A stretch of 52,343 bases of DNA from CAZFYZ01 sp964523735 (GCA_964523735.1 CAZFYZ010000012.1:1-52343), one strand, 5' to 3'. Positions 31,063 to 39,732 are shown, numbered from the stretch's first letter. Made by a program: numbers and translations. Notes: generated from the letters alone by a model not told the origin.

Positions 31063-32372
31063 TGGAGCAACAAGCATATTCCGCGGCTCTCTCGAAAGAG
31101 AAGCCGGTCATTCAACCAACCAAAGCGCTGGTGACTGTAGCAACTGTTGGCGCGGTGGGGCTCTACTGCCTCGGCCGCGCCGTCTGCTTTGGTGAGCTAG
31201 GTTGGCGGGCGATCGCGCTGATGGGGCTCAGCTTCGCCCTGGGACCATTGAGCGCTGAGATTTCGGCAACGCGAGTCCGGACGTCTCGGTTGTCGTTGGC
31301 CCATATACCCCTGTTCGCAAGCGCATTGGCACTTGGACCTGTTGGGGCAGCCTTGCCCGGCGTCTTCTGCGGAATATCAAGATTGCTGGCCTCGGATAGT
31401 CATCGCCCTCTCGGTCGGACCTTGTATGACCTCCTGAAGCCGGCCGTCGTCAGCGCTGCCGCATCCGCCGTCTATCTTGCTCTGGGAGGAAGTCATTTGC
31501 AGCCCCAGGCTGCCGGTTCCGTACTACCGGTAGTGGGAGCCGGTGTGGTGTACGCGGGTCTGTCGGCAATCCTTGTGGGGCTCATGAGTCAGCCGTCGAC
31601 CGAAAGCCCAAGCAGCCGGCCTGCGACATCAACCATTGTCGGCTGGCTTGCCTGCTTGACCAGCGGCTATGCACTCGGGGTGCTGTATGCCTCGGCTCCC
31701 GGGTACGTGATGCTGACGGCTGCTGGCTCTGCGCTGGTACTGAGCCGTGCGCTCAGTCGCGGGCAGGAAGCGGCTGCGACGACGGACGAGACAGCGGCAG
31801 CGGCGGAGCCTGTGGAGGCTGATACCATCAGCGTCGAGGACTCCGGCGCGATCAGAGTCGATGAGGGTGAGCCCGCCTCGTTCGTGGACCCAGCCACAGG
31901 GCTTGCCAGTCGGCGCTACGTGGAGATGTTCCTGGCGCGTGAGATCAGCCGGGCGATCCGGCTGGAACACCCGGTGTCAGTGGCGGTGTTCGACATCGAC
32001 GGGTTCAGAGACGCAGGCAATGAGAGCTTGGCTGGAATGGATGAGCTGTTGTGTGAGATCGGAGACAGGCTCAAGTCCGGACTCAGAGACTACGATGTGC
32101 TGGGACGATACTCCGAACAGCGCCTGATACTTCTTCTTCCGGAAACCGATGGCCGGCAGGCCGTTGAGGTGGTCGGCAGGCTGCACGAGTCACTGAGTTC
32201 GCTCACCATCGGCGGAACCCCGACAACCATCAGCGCAGGAGTCGCCACCTGCCCTGATGATGCTGACTCTGCAGAAGACCTCGTGAATGCAGCTCATCAT
32301 GCGCTCAACCGGGGTCGTTTCCTCGGGCCTAACGCCGTCCACCACTGCGAGGAGCTGGACCAGGCGAGCTAG
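31062..32372 (+). CDS. Membrane protein with degenerate GGDEF domain
   Basis: 436 residues. About six membrane helices fill residues 20-235, similar to the membrane sensor part of some GGDEF proteins. A Glu/Ala-rich linker leads to a GGDEF fold at about 270-425 (DPATGLASRRYVEMFLAREI, VAVFDIDGFRDAGNES, TISAGVATCPDDADS). The GGDEF signature is replaced by SEQRL (351-355), so cyclase activity is unlikely. The inhibitory-site motif RDYD (342-345) is kept at the right distance, so the protein may be a c-di-GMP receptor. It is translationally coupled to the cysteine-rich gene. Confidence 0.88.
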   Translation: MEQQAYSAALSKEKPVIQPTKALVTVATVGAVGLYCLGRAVCFGELGWRAIALMGLSFALGPLSAEISATRVRTSRLSLAHIPLFASALALGPVGAALPGVFCGISRLLASDSHRPLGRTLYDLLKPAVVSAAASAVYLALGGSHLQPQAAGSVLPVVGAGVVYAGLSAILVGLMSQPSTESPSSRPATSTIVGWLACLTSGYALGVLYASAPGYVMLTAAGSALVLSRALSRGQEAAATTDETAAAAEPVEADTISVEDSGAIRVDEGEPASFVDPATGLASRRYVEMFLAREISRAIRLEHPVSVAVFDIDGFRDAGNESLAGMDELLCEIGDRLKSGLRDYDVLGRYSEQRLILLLPETDGRQAVEVVGRLHESLSSLTIGGTPTTISAGVATCPDDADSAEDLVNAAHHALNRGRFLGPNAVHHCEELDQAS

Positions 32373-32374
32373 TC

Positions 32375-32647
32375 GTTGTAGCTGGCGTCTCTGACGCCGC
32401 GGGGTTCGGAGAACCCGACTACAAGGACCCCACCGCTATCGTAGGTCTGTTGTAGCAGGCGTCTCTGACGCCGTGGGGGTTCCGAGAACCCGACTACAAG
32501 GACCCCGCCGCTGCCGTAGGCCTGTTGTAGGTGGCGTCTCTGACGCCGTGGGGTTCAGAGAACCCGACTACAAGGACCCCACCGCTATCGTAGGTCTGTT
32601 GTAGCTGGCGTCTCTGACGCCACGGGGTTCAGAGAACCCGACTACAG
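32375..32647 (+). repeat. Tandem array of four three-way-junction palindromic repeats
   Basis: Units start at 32375, 32449, 32524 and 32598 (74, 75, 74 and about 50 bases). Each has TTGTAG, a GGCGTC/GACGCC hairpin (loop TCT), a GGGTTC/GAACCC hairpin (loop NGA; one base longer in unit 2) and CTACAA, followed in units 1-3 by a conserved spacer GGACCCC..CCGCT..CGTAGG. The outer arms pair, so each unit folds as a three-way junction. The units differ by a few substitutions. Confidence 0.9.
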
Positions 32648-32652
32648 CACTG

Positions 32653-33528
32653 CTAACTGCCATTGAGCTTCTTCGTCAGCTCCAGCAACCCATCAGCAAG
32701 CCTCGGCCCCGCGCGCATCATAAGGTCACTGTTGATCACGTAGACCCTCTTGTTCTTGACCGCGTTGGTACGCCGCCATTGAGGGCTCTTGAGGAAGTAG
32801 TCGATTTCCCTTCGCTGCCCGACCACGATCACGTCTGGGTTGCGCGAGATCGCCAGCTCCTTGGAGAATGTAACGAAGCCTGGACGGGCATCGCGCGCGA
32901 CGTTCTCAGCATTCGCCAGGCGGATCATCTCATCCACAAAGGTCTTCGGCCCCGCCGCCCAGAGCGGGCTTGGTTGGACGACTGCCAGCACCGACAGCTT
33001 GGGCTTGCCTGCTCGCTGCTTTCCGGCGGTGGCGATCTTGCTCTTCATCTGCTTCACGACTGCTTCCGCCGCTTTCGAGCTGCCGGTGATGCGACCGACT
33101 GTGCGAATATCCCGCATCGTCTGCTCGATAGTCTTCGGGTCGATCGTAAAGACGGTCAGCCCCAGCTTGTCGAGCTGCGCAACCGCCGCATCATTGGCGT
33201 ACGCCAGCGCCACTACCAGGTCGGGCTTGAGGGCCAGGACCGCTTCGGCGCTTGTGTTCATGTCGCCTACCTTGGGCTTCTTGCGGGCAGTCTTTGGGTA
33301 GTTGCAGAAGCGAGTCACGCCGACGATCTTGCTGTCCAGTTTCAGCGAATACAGGACCTCGGTGAATGCGGGCGAGATCGAGACGATGCGCTGAGGCTGC
33401 CCGCTGATGGTGATGAGCTTGCCGCGGGCGTCCTTCACCTGCAGTGGGTAGCCGGCCCACACGCAGACAGGCATCAACACCGCAACCAGTGCTAAGACGA
33501 TCGTCCTGCAAAACCCTCTAGCCATCAT
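32653..33528 (-). CDS. Periplasmic metal/cobalamin-type binding protein (BtuF-like)
   Basis: 291 residues; ATGs at 33528 and 33525 after GAGGAGCA. A signal peptide covers about 1-25 without a clear lipobox. The periplasmic-binding fold of the helical-backbone type is shown by PQRIVSISPAFTEVLYSL, VGDMNTSAEAVLALKPDLVV, TPRL-like ends and NKRVYVINSDLMMRAGPRLA. Such proteins deliver cobalamin, haem or iron-siderophore to an ABC importer; no permease or ATPase gene is adjacent. It overlaps the pseudouridine synthase gene by about 11 bases. Confidence 0.88.
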   Translation of the reverse strand: MMARGFCRTIVLALVAVLMPVCVWAGYPLQVKDARGKLITISGQPQRIVSISPAFTEVLYSLKLDSKIVGVTRFCNYPKTARKKPKVGDMNTSAEAVLALKPDLVVALAYANDAAVAQLDKLGLTVFTIDPKTIEQTMRDIRTVGRITGSSKAAEAVVKQMKSKIATAGKQRAGKPKLSVLAVVQPSPLWAAGPKTFVDEMIRLANAENVARDARPGFVTFSKELAISRNPDVIVVGQRREIDYFLKSPQWRRTNAVKNKRVYVINSDLMMRAGPRLADGLLELTKKLNGS

Positions 33529-34258
33529 TGCTCCTCGTCGCCATCGCCTTCAGTTCCGCGATCTCATCATCCGTCAGAAATCGATGCTTCCCTTGGGGTA
33601 GACCGCCCACGTCGAGATTGCCGATCCTCAGGCGAGCCAGGTGGACGACCCTGTGTCCGACCGCCTCCATCATCCGCTTGACCTGCCGCTTCCGTCCCTC
33701 GTGAATGGTGAGTTCTACTTCGCTCAGGTTCGTGTCCTGCGAATAGGAAACCAGGCGGGCGCGCGCAGGCGCTGTCCGGCCATCATCGAGGTCGACTCCG
33801 GCTTCCAGCCTGGCTATGGCTTCTTCTCTGACTCGGCCCTTCACCTCTGCGAGGTAGGTCTTCTCAATCTCGTGCGAGGGGTGGGTAAGCAGGTTCGCGA
33901 AGTCGCCGTCGTTCGTGAGAATGATTGCGCCGGAAGTATCGACGTCCAGTCGGCCTACTGGATACAAGTAGCCGCCGATCTCACTCACAAGCTCGACGAC
34001 AGTATGCTTGGCGAACCTGTCGAACCGAGTGCTGGTGTAGCCGGGGGGTTTGTTGAGGAGTATGTAGACCCTCTGCCGATCCGGTTGGATCGAGACCCCA
34101 TCGACGGCGATCTCGTCTCGCTCAGGGTCGGCACGGGAACCAAGTTCGGTGACAAGCTTCCCGTTGACCGAGACTCTACCGCCAGCGATCAAAGCTTCGC
34201 AGTGGCGCCGTGACCCTGCGCCTGCGGCGGCGAGGACCTTTTGCAAACGCTGTTCCAC
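33518..34258 (-). CDS. rRNA large-subunit-type pseudouridine synthase (RsuA/RluB family)
   Basis: 246 residues from a GTG at 34258 (GGGAGGAAGT upstream). An S4 RNA-binding domain occupies about residues 2-60 (RLQKVLAAAGAGSRRHCEAL). The catalytic motif VGRLDVDTSGAIILTNDG follows at about 100-117 with the catalytic Asp in GRLD. The C-terminal EGRKRQVKRMMEAVGH is the RsuA/RluB signature. It isomerises uridine in rRNA. The gene start lies inside the 3' end of the D,D-carboxypeptidase gene (83-base overlap). Confidence 0.93.
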   Translation of the reverse strand: MEQRLQKVLAAAGAGSRRHCEALIAGGRVSVNGKLVTELGSRADPERDEIAVDGVSIQPDRQRVYILLNKPPGYTSTRFDRFAKHTVVELVSEIGGYLYPVGRLDVDTSGAIILTNDGDFANLLTHPSHEIEKTYLAEVKGRVREEAIARLEAGVDLDDGRTAPARARLVSYSQDTNLSEVELTIHEGRKRQVKRMMEAVGHRVVHLARLRIGNLDVGGLPQGKHRFLTDDEIAELKAMATRSNDG

Positions 34259-35525
34259 ACTTCCTCCCAACCACCACGGCAGCGAAGACCAGTCCGCCGT
34301 ATTTCATCCACCACCAGCTCTTGCGAGCGAAGCTTATGCCCACATCCTGCGCGGCCCGAAGCTCGACCGCAGCCGCTTTCTGACCATCGACCATGGCGAT
34401 GATGGTGCCGACTTTGGCGCCTTTGGCGATGGGCGCCTCGATCGGGAGCATCTCCAGCTTGGTCGTAATCTGCCCGCCTATGCGGGGCACCGCTACCTGA
34501 ATATCCTGAACAGGCGCCGACGGCACCTCGGCTAGTTCGCCGCCCTTCACGTCAACACCGACGCAAGGGACATCTGCCCGGGCAATTGTGTAAGGCTGGT
34601 AGTTGGCAAAGCCGTAGTCCATCGCGATGCCGGCGTCGCGACCCGCGTTGTCGCTCTTCAGCACCGCCGACAGCAGGCGCCAGCCATTGCGCGAGGCAGT
34701 TCCGACTATGCAGTAGCCGGCCTGCTTGATGTAGCCGGTCTTGGCCCCATCCGCTCCAGAGTAGTCCTTGAGGAACTTGCAGTGCGAGAAGACCACCAGG
34801 TCCTTCTTGTTGACCGTCCGGCTGTCGAGGCTATACTTGCGGGTGCTGATGGCTTCCTGAAAGACCGGATACTGCAGGCCGTAGCGGCCTATNNNNNNNN
34901 NNATCGTACGCACTCGAGTAATGATTCTTCGCATAGAGGCCATTAGGGGTGACGAAGTTGCTGTCGGTGCAGCCGATCTGTCTGGCCTTGCGATTCATGA
35001 GCTTCGCAAACTCAGGGACGCTGCCACCGATATGCTCGGCGGCGGCCACAGCAGCATCATTCGCGGACCGGATCATCAGCCCCATTAAGAGGTCGTATGC
35101 GCTGATCTCCTCACCGGGTTTCAGGTGAATCGATGTGAACGGTGTCTCGGAAGCTGCCTTGCTCGCCTTGATCGTTTCAGTCATCTGGCAGTTCTCGATC
35201 AGGAGAATCGCCGTGAGCATTTTTGTAGTACTCGCGTTAGNNNNNNNNNNACCTGGCCGGTAGCGGCGTCCATGACTACCAGGCTTGCAGCCTTGACTGA
35301 GGGCTTTGGCACAAGCCTCGCTGCCGTTGCAGGTACATTGATCACCGGCTGGAGGGTCGTGGATGCGGCATCGGTCGGCTGAGGCGCCGGAGTACTGGCT
35401 GCGGCGGGCTGGCCGTCATCGAGCCTGAGGATGATGGTATTGTCGTCCGAGGCGTGTGCAGCCGTCACTATGGCAAGTGTCAGCGCGAAAAGAAGGCAAA
35501 CCGCAATGCTAAGAACCCGGTTCAC
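34176..35525 (-). CDS. D-alanyl-D-alanine carboxypeptidase (S11, PBP5/DacF type), interrupted by two N gaps
   Basis: Three pieces in different frames form one gene. The first has a signal peptide and SLVVMDAATGQ; after gap 35241-35250 comes ASTTKMLTAIL with the catalytic SxxK; SANDAAVAAAEH gives the SxN motif; after gap 34893-34902 come DGAKTGYIKQAGYC (KTG) and a PBP5 C-terminal beta domain with a membrane anchor (WWWMKYGGLVFAAVVV). The frame changes are explained if the real gaps are about 38-41 and about 9 bases, not ten. The enzyme trims the peptidoglycan pentapeptide in the periplasm. The C-terminal Arg-rich tail overlaps the pseudouridine synthase start. Confidence 0.9.
34893..34902. other. 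Assembly gap of ten N
   Basis: Lies between SAYD and IGRYG of the carboxypeptidase. A true length that is a multiple of three, probably about 9 bases, would restore the frame. Confidence 0.95.
35241..35250. other. Assembly gap of ten N
   Basis: Lies between DAATGQ and NASTTK of the carboxypeptidase, removing the segment before the catalytic Ser. A length of 2 mod 3, about 38-41 bases, is expected. Confidence 0.95.
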
Positions 35526-36349
35526 TGCTGATCCTCATCCGTGATGGTCTCTTCCTCTTGGGTGGCCTGATCCGTTGGCCTGGTGAAAAGCTCCCGCTGG
35601 GCCTCCAGCGCCTTGATCTCCTCCACCGCGAGCATGTCGATGTCCGGCAGCTCAGATATATCATTGAGCCCGAAATACTCCAGAAACTCTGGCGTAGTTG
35701 CGTAGAGAATCGGCCTTCCGGGTGTCTGCTTGCGCCCGGCCTCTTTGACTAGTCCCCGCTCGACAAGGGTCTTCATAACGCCATCCACTGAGACTCCGCG
35801 CACGGCCTCGACCTCCGGCTGGGTGCACGGCTGACGATAGGCAACAATGGCCAGAGTCTCGAGCGCGGCTTTTGACAGGCGCTTCTTCGCGGGTTGGAGG
35901 ATGATCGCACAGTAATCGGCGTACTCAGGGCGCGTGCAGAGCTGAAAGCCTCCGGCCACGCGCATAAGCTGCAGGCCGCTGCTTTCATCCAGCCGCGACT
36001 CCAGGTCGATCATCGCCTGTTCGACCGCCGCATGCTCAATCTGCAGCGAATCCGCGATCTCCTTGGCGCTCAGTGGCTCCGTCGAGACGAACAGCATACA
36101 CTCCAGCACGTCTCGAAGACGACCATTCGCGTGCAGTGGCTCAGACTCTACCTGAGAGGCGATGTCGGCTATTTCCAGCTGAGCCTCATCACTGCCGATC
36201 ACAGGCTCGAGCTCACCGTCGGTTTCCCTGGTGATCGCCAGCCCCGCCACCGCCTCCGCGAGATCGGCAACCGATGCTTCCTTCACGGGCTCTGCGGACA
36301 GAACCTCGACAACCTCCACACCCTCAGTTGTATCGCCTTGCTGTCTCAT
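35522..36349 (-). CDS. scpB: Segregation and condensation protein B
   Basis: 275 residues. An acidic N-terminal extension of ~65 residues precedes two winged-helix domains: LRDVLECMLFVSTEPLSAKE, LIDL-type helices, then KAALETLAIVAYRQPCTQPE, VEAVRGVSVDGVMKTLVERG and GRPILYATTPEFLEYFGL, the ScpB signature. It partners ScpA and SMC in chromosome condensation in the cytoplasm. Its start overlaps scpA by 26 bases and its stop overlaps the carboxypeptidase start by four (ATGA). Confidence 0.95.
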   Translation of the reverse strand: MRQQGDTTEGVEVVEVLSAEPVKEASVADLAEAVAGLAITRETDGELEPVIGSDEAQLEIADIASQVESEPLHANGRLRDVLECMLFVSTEPLSAKEIADSLQIEHAAVEQAMIDLESRLDESSGLQLMRVAGGFQLCTRPEYADYCAIILQPAKKRLSKAALETLAIVAYRQPCTQPEVEAVRGVSVDGVMKTLVERGLVKEAGRKQTPGRPILYATTPEFLEYFGLNDISELPDIDMLAVEEIKALEAQRELFTRPTDQATQEEETITDEDQQ

Positions 36350-37097
36350 CTACTTGCTCGACCGCCGTTATCTGAATCGTTGAAAACGCCATCTTCTGTC
36401 TTACCCGGACCCGTCGCATGCTGACAAGCTCCAGTAATGCGAGGAACGTGATTACCACGTCAAGTCGAGTCACCACATCCTCGAAGAGCTCGTCGAAGTT
36501 GACTTTGCCCTCACCGGCCTCCAGCCGCCGCCAGATCTCGCGCATGCGCATCCGCACAGTGATCTTGCGCCGCTGGAGGGTTGTTACGCTCTCCTCGCCA
36601 ACATCAGCAAGTATACGCTGCAGCGCGGCGAGAAGGTCCACAGCCGTGATGTCCTCGAGCGAGAGCGTCGGCTTGAGCTCGAACTCGAACTCTCCAGGTC
36701 CTCTGACAAAGACACGCGAACGCTCCTCCTCTTTCTCTCGGAAAAGCTCCGCAGCGCTCTTGAATCGCTCGTATTCGATCAGCCGCTCGACAAGCTCCAG
36801 CCTTGGGTCAACCTGCTCCTCTTCGGGCGCATCCGGATTCACATCCTTAGGCAGGAGCATGCGAGACTTGATCTCCAGCAGCGTCGCCGCCATCACCAAC
36901 CACTCGCCCGCGATCTCCAGATCAAGCTCCGTCATCATACTCAGATACGCCAGGTATTGCTCGGTGATCTTGACGATGGGAATGTTCTGGATATCGATCT
37001 CGTTCTCGCGGATGAGATGCAGGAGCAGATCCAGCGGCCCCTCGAAGACCTCCAGCGTAACCTTATATGGACTGTCTTCTGTCTGAGCCAGGTTCAT
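36324..37097 (-). CDS. scpA: Segregation and condensation protein A
   Basis: 257 residues from the ATG at 37097; the frame stays open upstream but the conserved start is here (YKVTLEVFEGPLDLLLHLIR). Other kleisin motifs are IDIQNIPIVKITEQYLAYL, ATLLEIKSRMLLP and the C-terminal winged helix ending VVITFLALLELVSMRRVRV. It bridges SMC heads with ScpB. No Shine-Dalgarno site is visible; a heptad repeat array lies directly upstream of the start codon. Confidence 0.94.
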   Translation of the reverse strand: MNLAQTEDSPYKVTLEVFEGPLDLLLHLIRENEIDIQNIPIVKITEQYLAYLSMMTELDLEIAGEWLVMAATLLEIKSRMLLPKDVNPDAPEEEQVDPRLELVERLIEYERFKSAAELFREKEEERSRVFVRGPGEFEFELKPTLSLEDITAVDLLAALQRILADVGEESVTTLQRRKITVRMRMREIWRRLEAGEGKVNFDELFEDVVTRLDVVITFLALLELVSMRRVRVRQKMAFSTIQITAVEQVDETARRYN

Positions 37098-37101
37098 AAT
37101 C

Positions 37102-37136
37102 GAGTCGAAAGTCCAAAGTCGAAAGTGGAAAGCCCG
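37102..37136 (+). repeat. Heptad array, AAGTCGA type
   Basis: Five units in 7-base register: GAGTCGA, AAGTCCA, AAGTCGA, AAGTGGA, AAGCCCG. It ends five bases upstream of the scpA start codon. Confidence 0.75.
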
Positions 37137-37248
37137 ACGGAGCCACGGATTGACTCTCCCCTTTATAGGATAGCTGATTATGTTGAGATGCTCAAGTGCT
37201 CTCGTGATCTTTCGCCACTTCCACGTATCTTCTATCATGGGAGGCGCG

Positions 37249-38880
37249 ATGGGAACTGACGACGGACAACTGATCGATAGGGCTCTGAAGGGCGACGAGC
37301 GCGCGTTTACTGAGATCGTGCGGCGGCACCGGGACATGGTCTACGGCTACTGCTATCACCGCACGGGCTCGTTCGAGGACGCTCGCGACCTCGCGCAGGA
37401 TACGTTCGTGCGGGCTTATACGAGCCTCGGTCAGCTTCGGGACCCCGAGAAGCTCGCTGCATGGCTAAGGCGAATCGCGGCGAACCTATGCACCAGATGG
37501 CACGAGCGGCGGCGTGAGACGGTTGACGAAATCCCTGATCAGCCTGGGCCCGCGCACCAGTCAGCCGCGTCCGAGTGCGTCAGCGAAGCCCTCACCAACC
37601 TCCCCGAGAAAGAGCGACTCGCGGTCGTGCTCCACTACGTGAATGGCTACTCCTACGGCGATATCGCTGGCTTCCTGGAAGTCACAAAAGCCGCCGTAAG
37701 GGGCCGCCTCCACCGTGGCCGCGAACTGCTCAGAGCGGAGGTGCTGAAGATGACACGTGATGCGTTTGACGAGAATCGGCTGGATGAGAAGTTTGTGGTG
37801 GAAGCGGTGAGGAAGGCCGGGGGCGAGGCACAGGATGCTTACAACCTCCACGCAGATAAGGAGTCTTCTCGCAAGAAGACCGACGAGGCAGCGGCGCTGG
37901 TCGATACCGTGAGGGACGAGGATGTGATAGACATCCCAGCGTTTGCCCAGGCGCTGTTGGACGTCGGGCGGCGCGAGTTCATCCTCGACGAGACTGAACG
38001 AGCTCACGCGCACTGGGATCGCGCTAACGCGTTGTTGGACGGGGTTGGCGAACAGGGGGGCGCTCAGCAGTTGCGCGAGTTACTGGCCTATGAGCAGCTT
38101 AGGGATGGCGATCTGCGGGTGGCTCACGAGCTGTACGCGGAACTGGCCCGCTGCAGGTCGCACGAGCGGTTCGAGCAGGCCCGCGTGGCTGCGTCAACAG
38201 TCCGCGCACTGGAGGCGATTGGTCTCGACACAGACGGCAGAGACGTTGTGTGTCTCCTTGTCGGGTCCTGCTGGTTCAAACACGAGGATGGCCAGTTCTT
38301 GCACTGGGGCGGAGTCAGCTCCGGGTACAACAGAGAAGGCTACTCAGTAGACGTGGGTACGATAGGCGCCCCACCCCTGGGACCCACACCACTCCCGTTC
38401 GTCCTGATCAGTGAGACCCCTGAGATCGGGGACAGGCTGGAGTTCAAAGCCGATCTTGCTTGGCAGACGACGACGCCGAGCGAGGGAAGCTCCACCGAAG
38501 TTTCCATCCTAGAGAGCCTCTCCGACAGTGTTACTACCACGGCGGGCGAGTTTCACAACTGCGCACGAGTATCGACATGCATATCTCGAGAGGGCGAGGA
38601 ACTGGCCAAGCGCACGATCTGGCTCGTGCCGGGAATTGGTGTGGTCAAGATCGCAGTAGACGCGGTTGGCTGGGGGCTCAATACGTGTGAGCTGGTCGCG
38701 TACCACATCGCGCAGCCGTCAGACGCGCACGTTCCTCTGGCTGTCGGCAACTGGTGGAGGCATCGCTGGGTCGAAGGTGAGGAACAGCGCGGTTTCAGGA
38801 CCGAGCAGTACACGGAGATAGTCGGGGAAGAGGACAGCCGCTTCCTTACCATTGAGTACTTCTACTGTGTGAAGCTATGA
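37249..38880 (+). CDS. ECF sigma factor with long C-terminal extension
   Basis: 543 residues from the ATG at 37249 (GGGAGGCGCG upstream). Sigma region 2 is at about 8-80 (DARDLAQDTFVRAYTSLGQL) and region 4 at about 115-165 (LPEKERLAVVLHYVNGYSYG, DIAGFLEVTKAAVRGRLHRG). A helical middle part follows (about 190-340). The last ~190 residues form a beta-rich domain with TTAGEFHNCARVSTCISREG, WLVPGIGVVKIAVDAVGWG and GNWWRHRWVEGEEQRGF. That pattern is otherwise typical of exported lipoprotein-like domains with a GEFxNC/PGxGxVK signature. No anti-sigma gene is adjacent, so the extension may regulate the sigma factor in cis. Confidence 0.88.
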   Translation: MGTDDGQLIDRALKGDERAFTEIVRRHRDMVYGYCYHRTGSFEDARDLAQDTFVRAYTSLGQLRDPEKLAAWLRRIAANLCTRWHERRRETVDEIPDQPGPAHQSAASECVSEALTNLPEKERLAVVLHYVNGYSYGDIAGFLEVTKAAVRGRLHRGRELLRAEVLKMTRDAFDENRLDEKFVVEAVRKAGGEAQDAYNLHADKESSRKKTDEAAALVDTVRDEDVIDIPAFAQALLDVGRREFILDETERAHAHWDRANALLDGVGEQGGAQQLRELLAYEQLRDGDLRVAHELYAELARCRSHERFEQARVAASTVRALEAIGLDTDGRDVVCLLVGSCWFKHEDGQFLHWGGVSSGYNREGYSVDVGTIGAPPLGPTPLPFVLISETPEIGDRLEFKADLAWQTTTPSEGSSTEVSILESLSDSVTTTAGEFHNCARVSTCISREGEELAKRTIWLVPGIGVVKIAVDAVGWGLNTCELVAYHIAQPSDAHVPLAVGNWWRHRWVEGEEQRGFRTEQYTEIVGEEDSRFLTIEYFYCVKL

Positions 38881-39654
38881 TTCGTTGGCGGCGTGCACCG
38901 CGGCCTCGATGCTGACCTGTCCCAGGACCCGGAGCTTCTCCGGGTCGATGCTCTCTGGACTGTCGTCAGGCAGGTGCTCGCTCTGCTTGAACGGCGCTTC
39001 AATGGCAAAGATCTGGATGCCCGCCTCGATGAACGCCCTCGCGTCCGTGCCGGGAGTCGTAACGATGTCGTGAGGCATCTCAGCAATGTCGAGCCGCTGC
39101 CTGGCCCACTCGTAGGTCTGCTCGGCGGCTGCATATGCCTCGAACCCGCCGGGCGCGTCGATCTCGCAGCTCGAGTCCACGCATATCATCAGCTTCACCG
39201 CGCTCGGGTCGGGGAGGCAATCGCTGACGTAGCAACGGCTGCCGCGGGAATCCACTTCCTCGCCCGTAAACCAGACCAGCCTGACAGTCCTTGCAGGCGA
39301 GTTCTGGACGAACCACTTCGCGGCCTCGACAAGCACGGCGCAACCTGCCGCATCATCTGACGCGCCTACCGTCCCCGGCCAGGAATCCATGTGGGCGCCC
39401 ATTACGACGACCTCAGCGGGATTCGCAGCACCGGGTATCTCGGCGACAAGGTTGCGGAACTCACCCTCGCGCTCTGACCGATCGAGCTGCTTGTCGCGGA
39501 ACGTATGGTAGTGCCAGGAGACGCCGATCTCGTCGAGTAAGCGCGTGATGACTCGGAATCCCCTCCGCTCGCCCTCCGAACCGCACTCGCGAGTGAAGTT
39601 CAGGCTCTGGATGGTGTGCATCGCGGATGGAACATCAAAGCACTGTGGCTGCAT
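38875..39654 (-). CDS. M28-family zinc aminopeptidase
   Basis: 259 residues from the ATG at 39654. Metal ligands of the M28 fold are visible: GAHMDSW (H and D), GASDDAAGC (D), the catalytic WFTGEEVDSRG (EE), and ICVDSSCEID (D). No signal peptide is predicted from this start. It would remove N-terminal amino acids. Its stop overlaps the convergent ECF gene stop by a few bases. Confidence 0.88.
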   Translation of the reverse strand: MQPQCFDVPSAMHTIQSLNFTRECGSEGERRGFRVITRLLDEIGVSWHYHTFRDKQLDRSEREGEFRNLVAEIPGAANPAEVVVMGAHMDSWPGTVGASDDAAGCAVLVEAAKWFVQNSPARTVRLVWFTGEEVDSRGSRCYVSDCLPDPSAVKLMICVDSSCEIDAPGGFEAYAAAEQTYEWARQRLDIAEMPHDIVTTPGTDARAFIEAGIQIFAIEAPFKQSEHLPDDSPESIDPEKLRVLGQVSIEAAVHAANES

Positions 39655-39674
39655 GTCTCCGACCTCCGTCACAC

Positions 39675-39680
39675 AGTATA
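39675..39680 (-). promoter_or_regulatory. Extended -10 of the M28 peptidase gene
   Basis: TATACT preceded by TGC on the minus strand, about 20 bases upstream of the start codon. The -35 region is poor. Confidence 0.4.
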
Positions 39681-39702
39681 GCAGAAGCGCCACTTCACTA
39701 GT

Positions 39703-39732
39703 TTGACAGCCCCTTCCGCCGGATGCTAGCAT
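39703..39732 (+). promoter_or_regulatory. Sigma-70 promoter of the dehydrogenase gene
   Basis: TTGACA (39703-39708), 18-base spacer, TAGCAT (39727-39732) preceded by TGC. Confidence 0.6.

Noticed and set aside
32375..32647. Tandem array considered as a CRISPR
   Set aside because: The spacers between repeats are conserved rather than unique, the units are 74-75 bases, and no cas gene is present.
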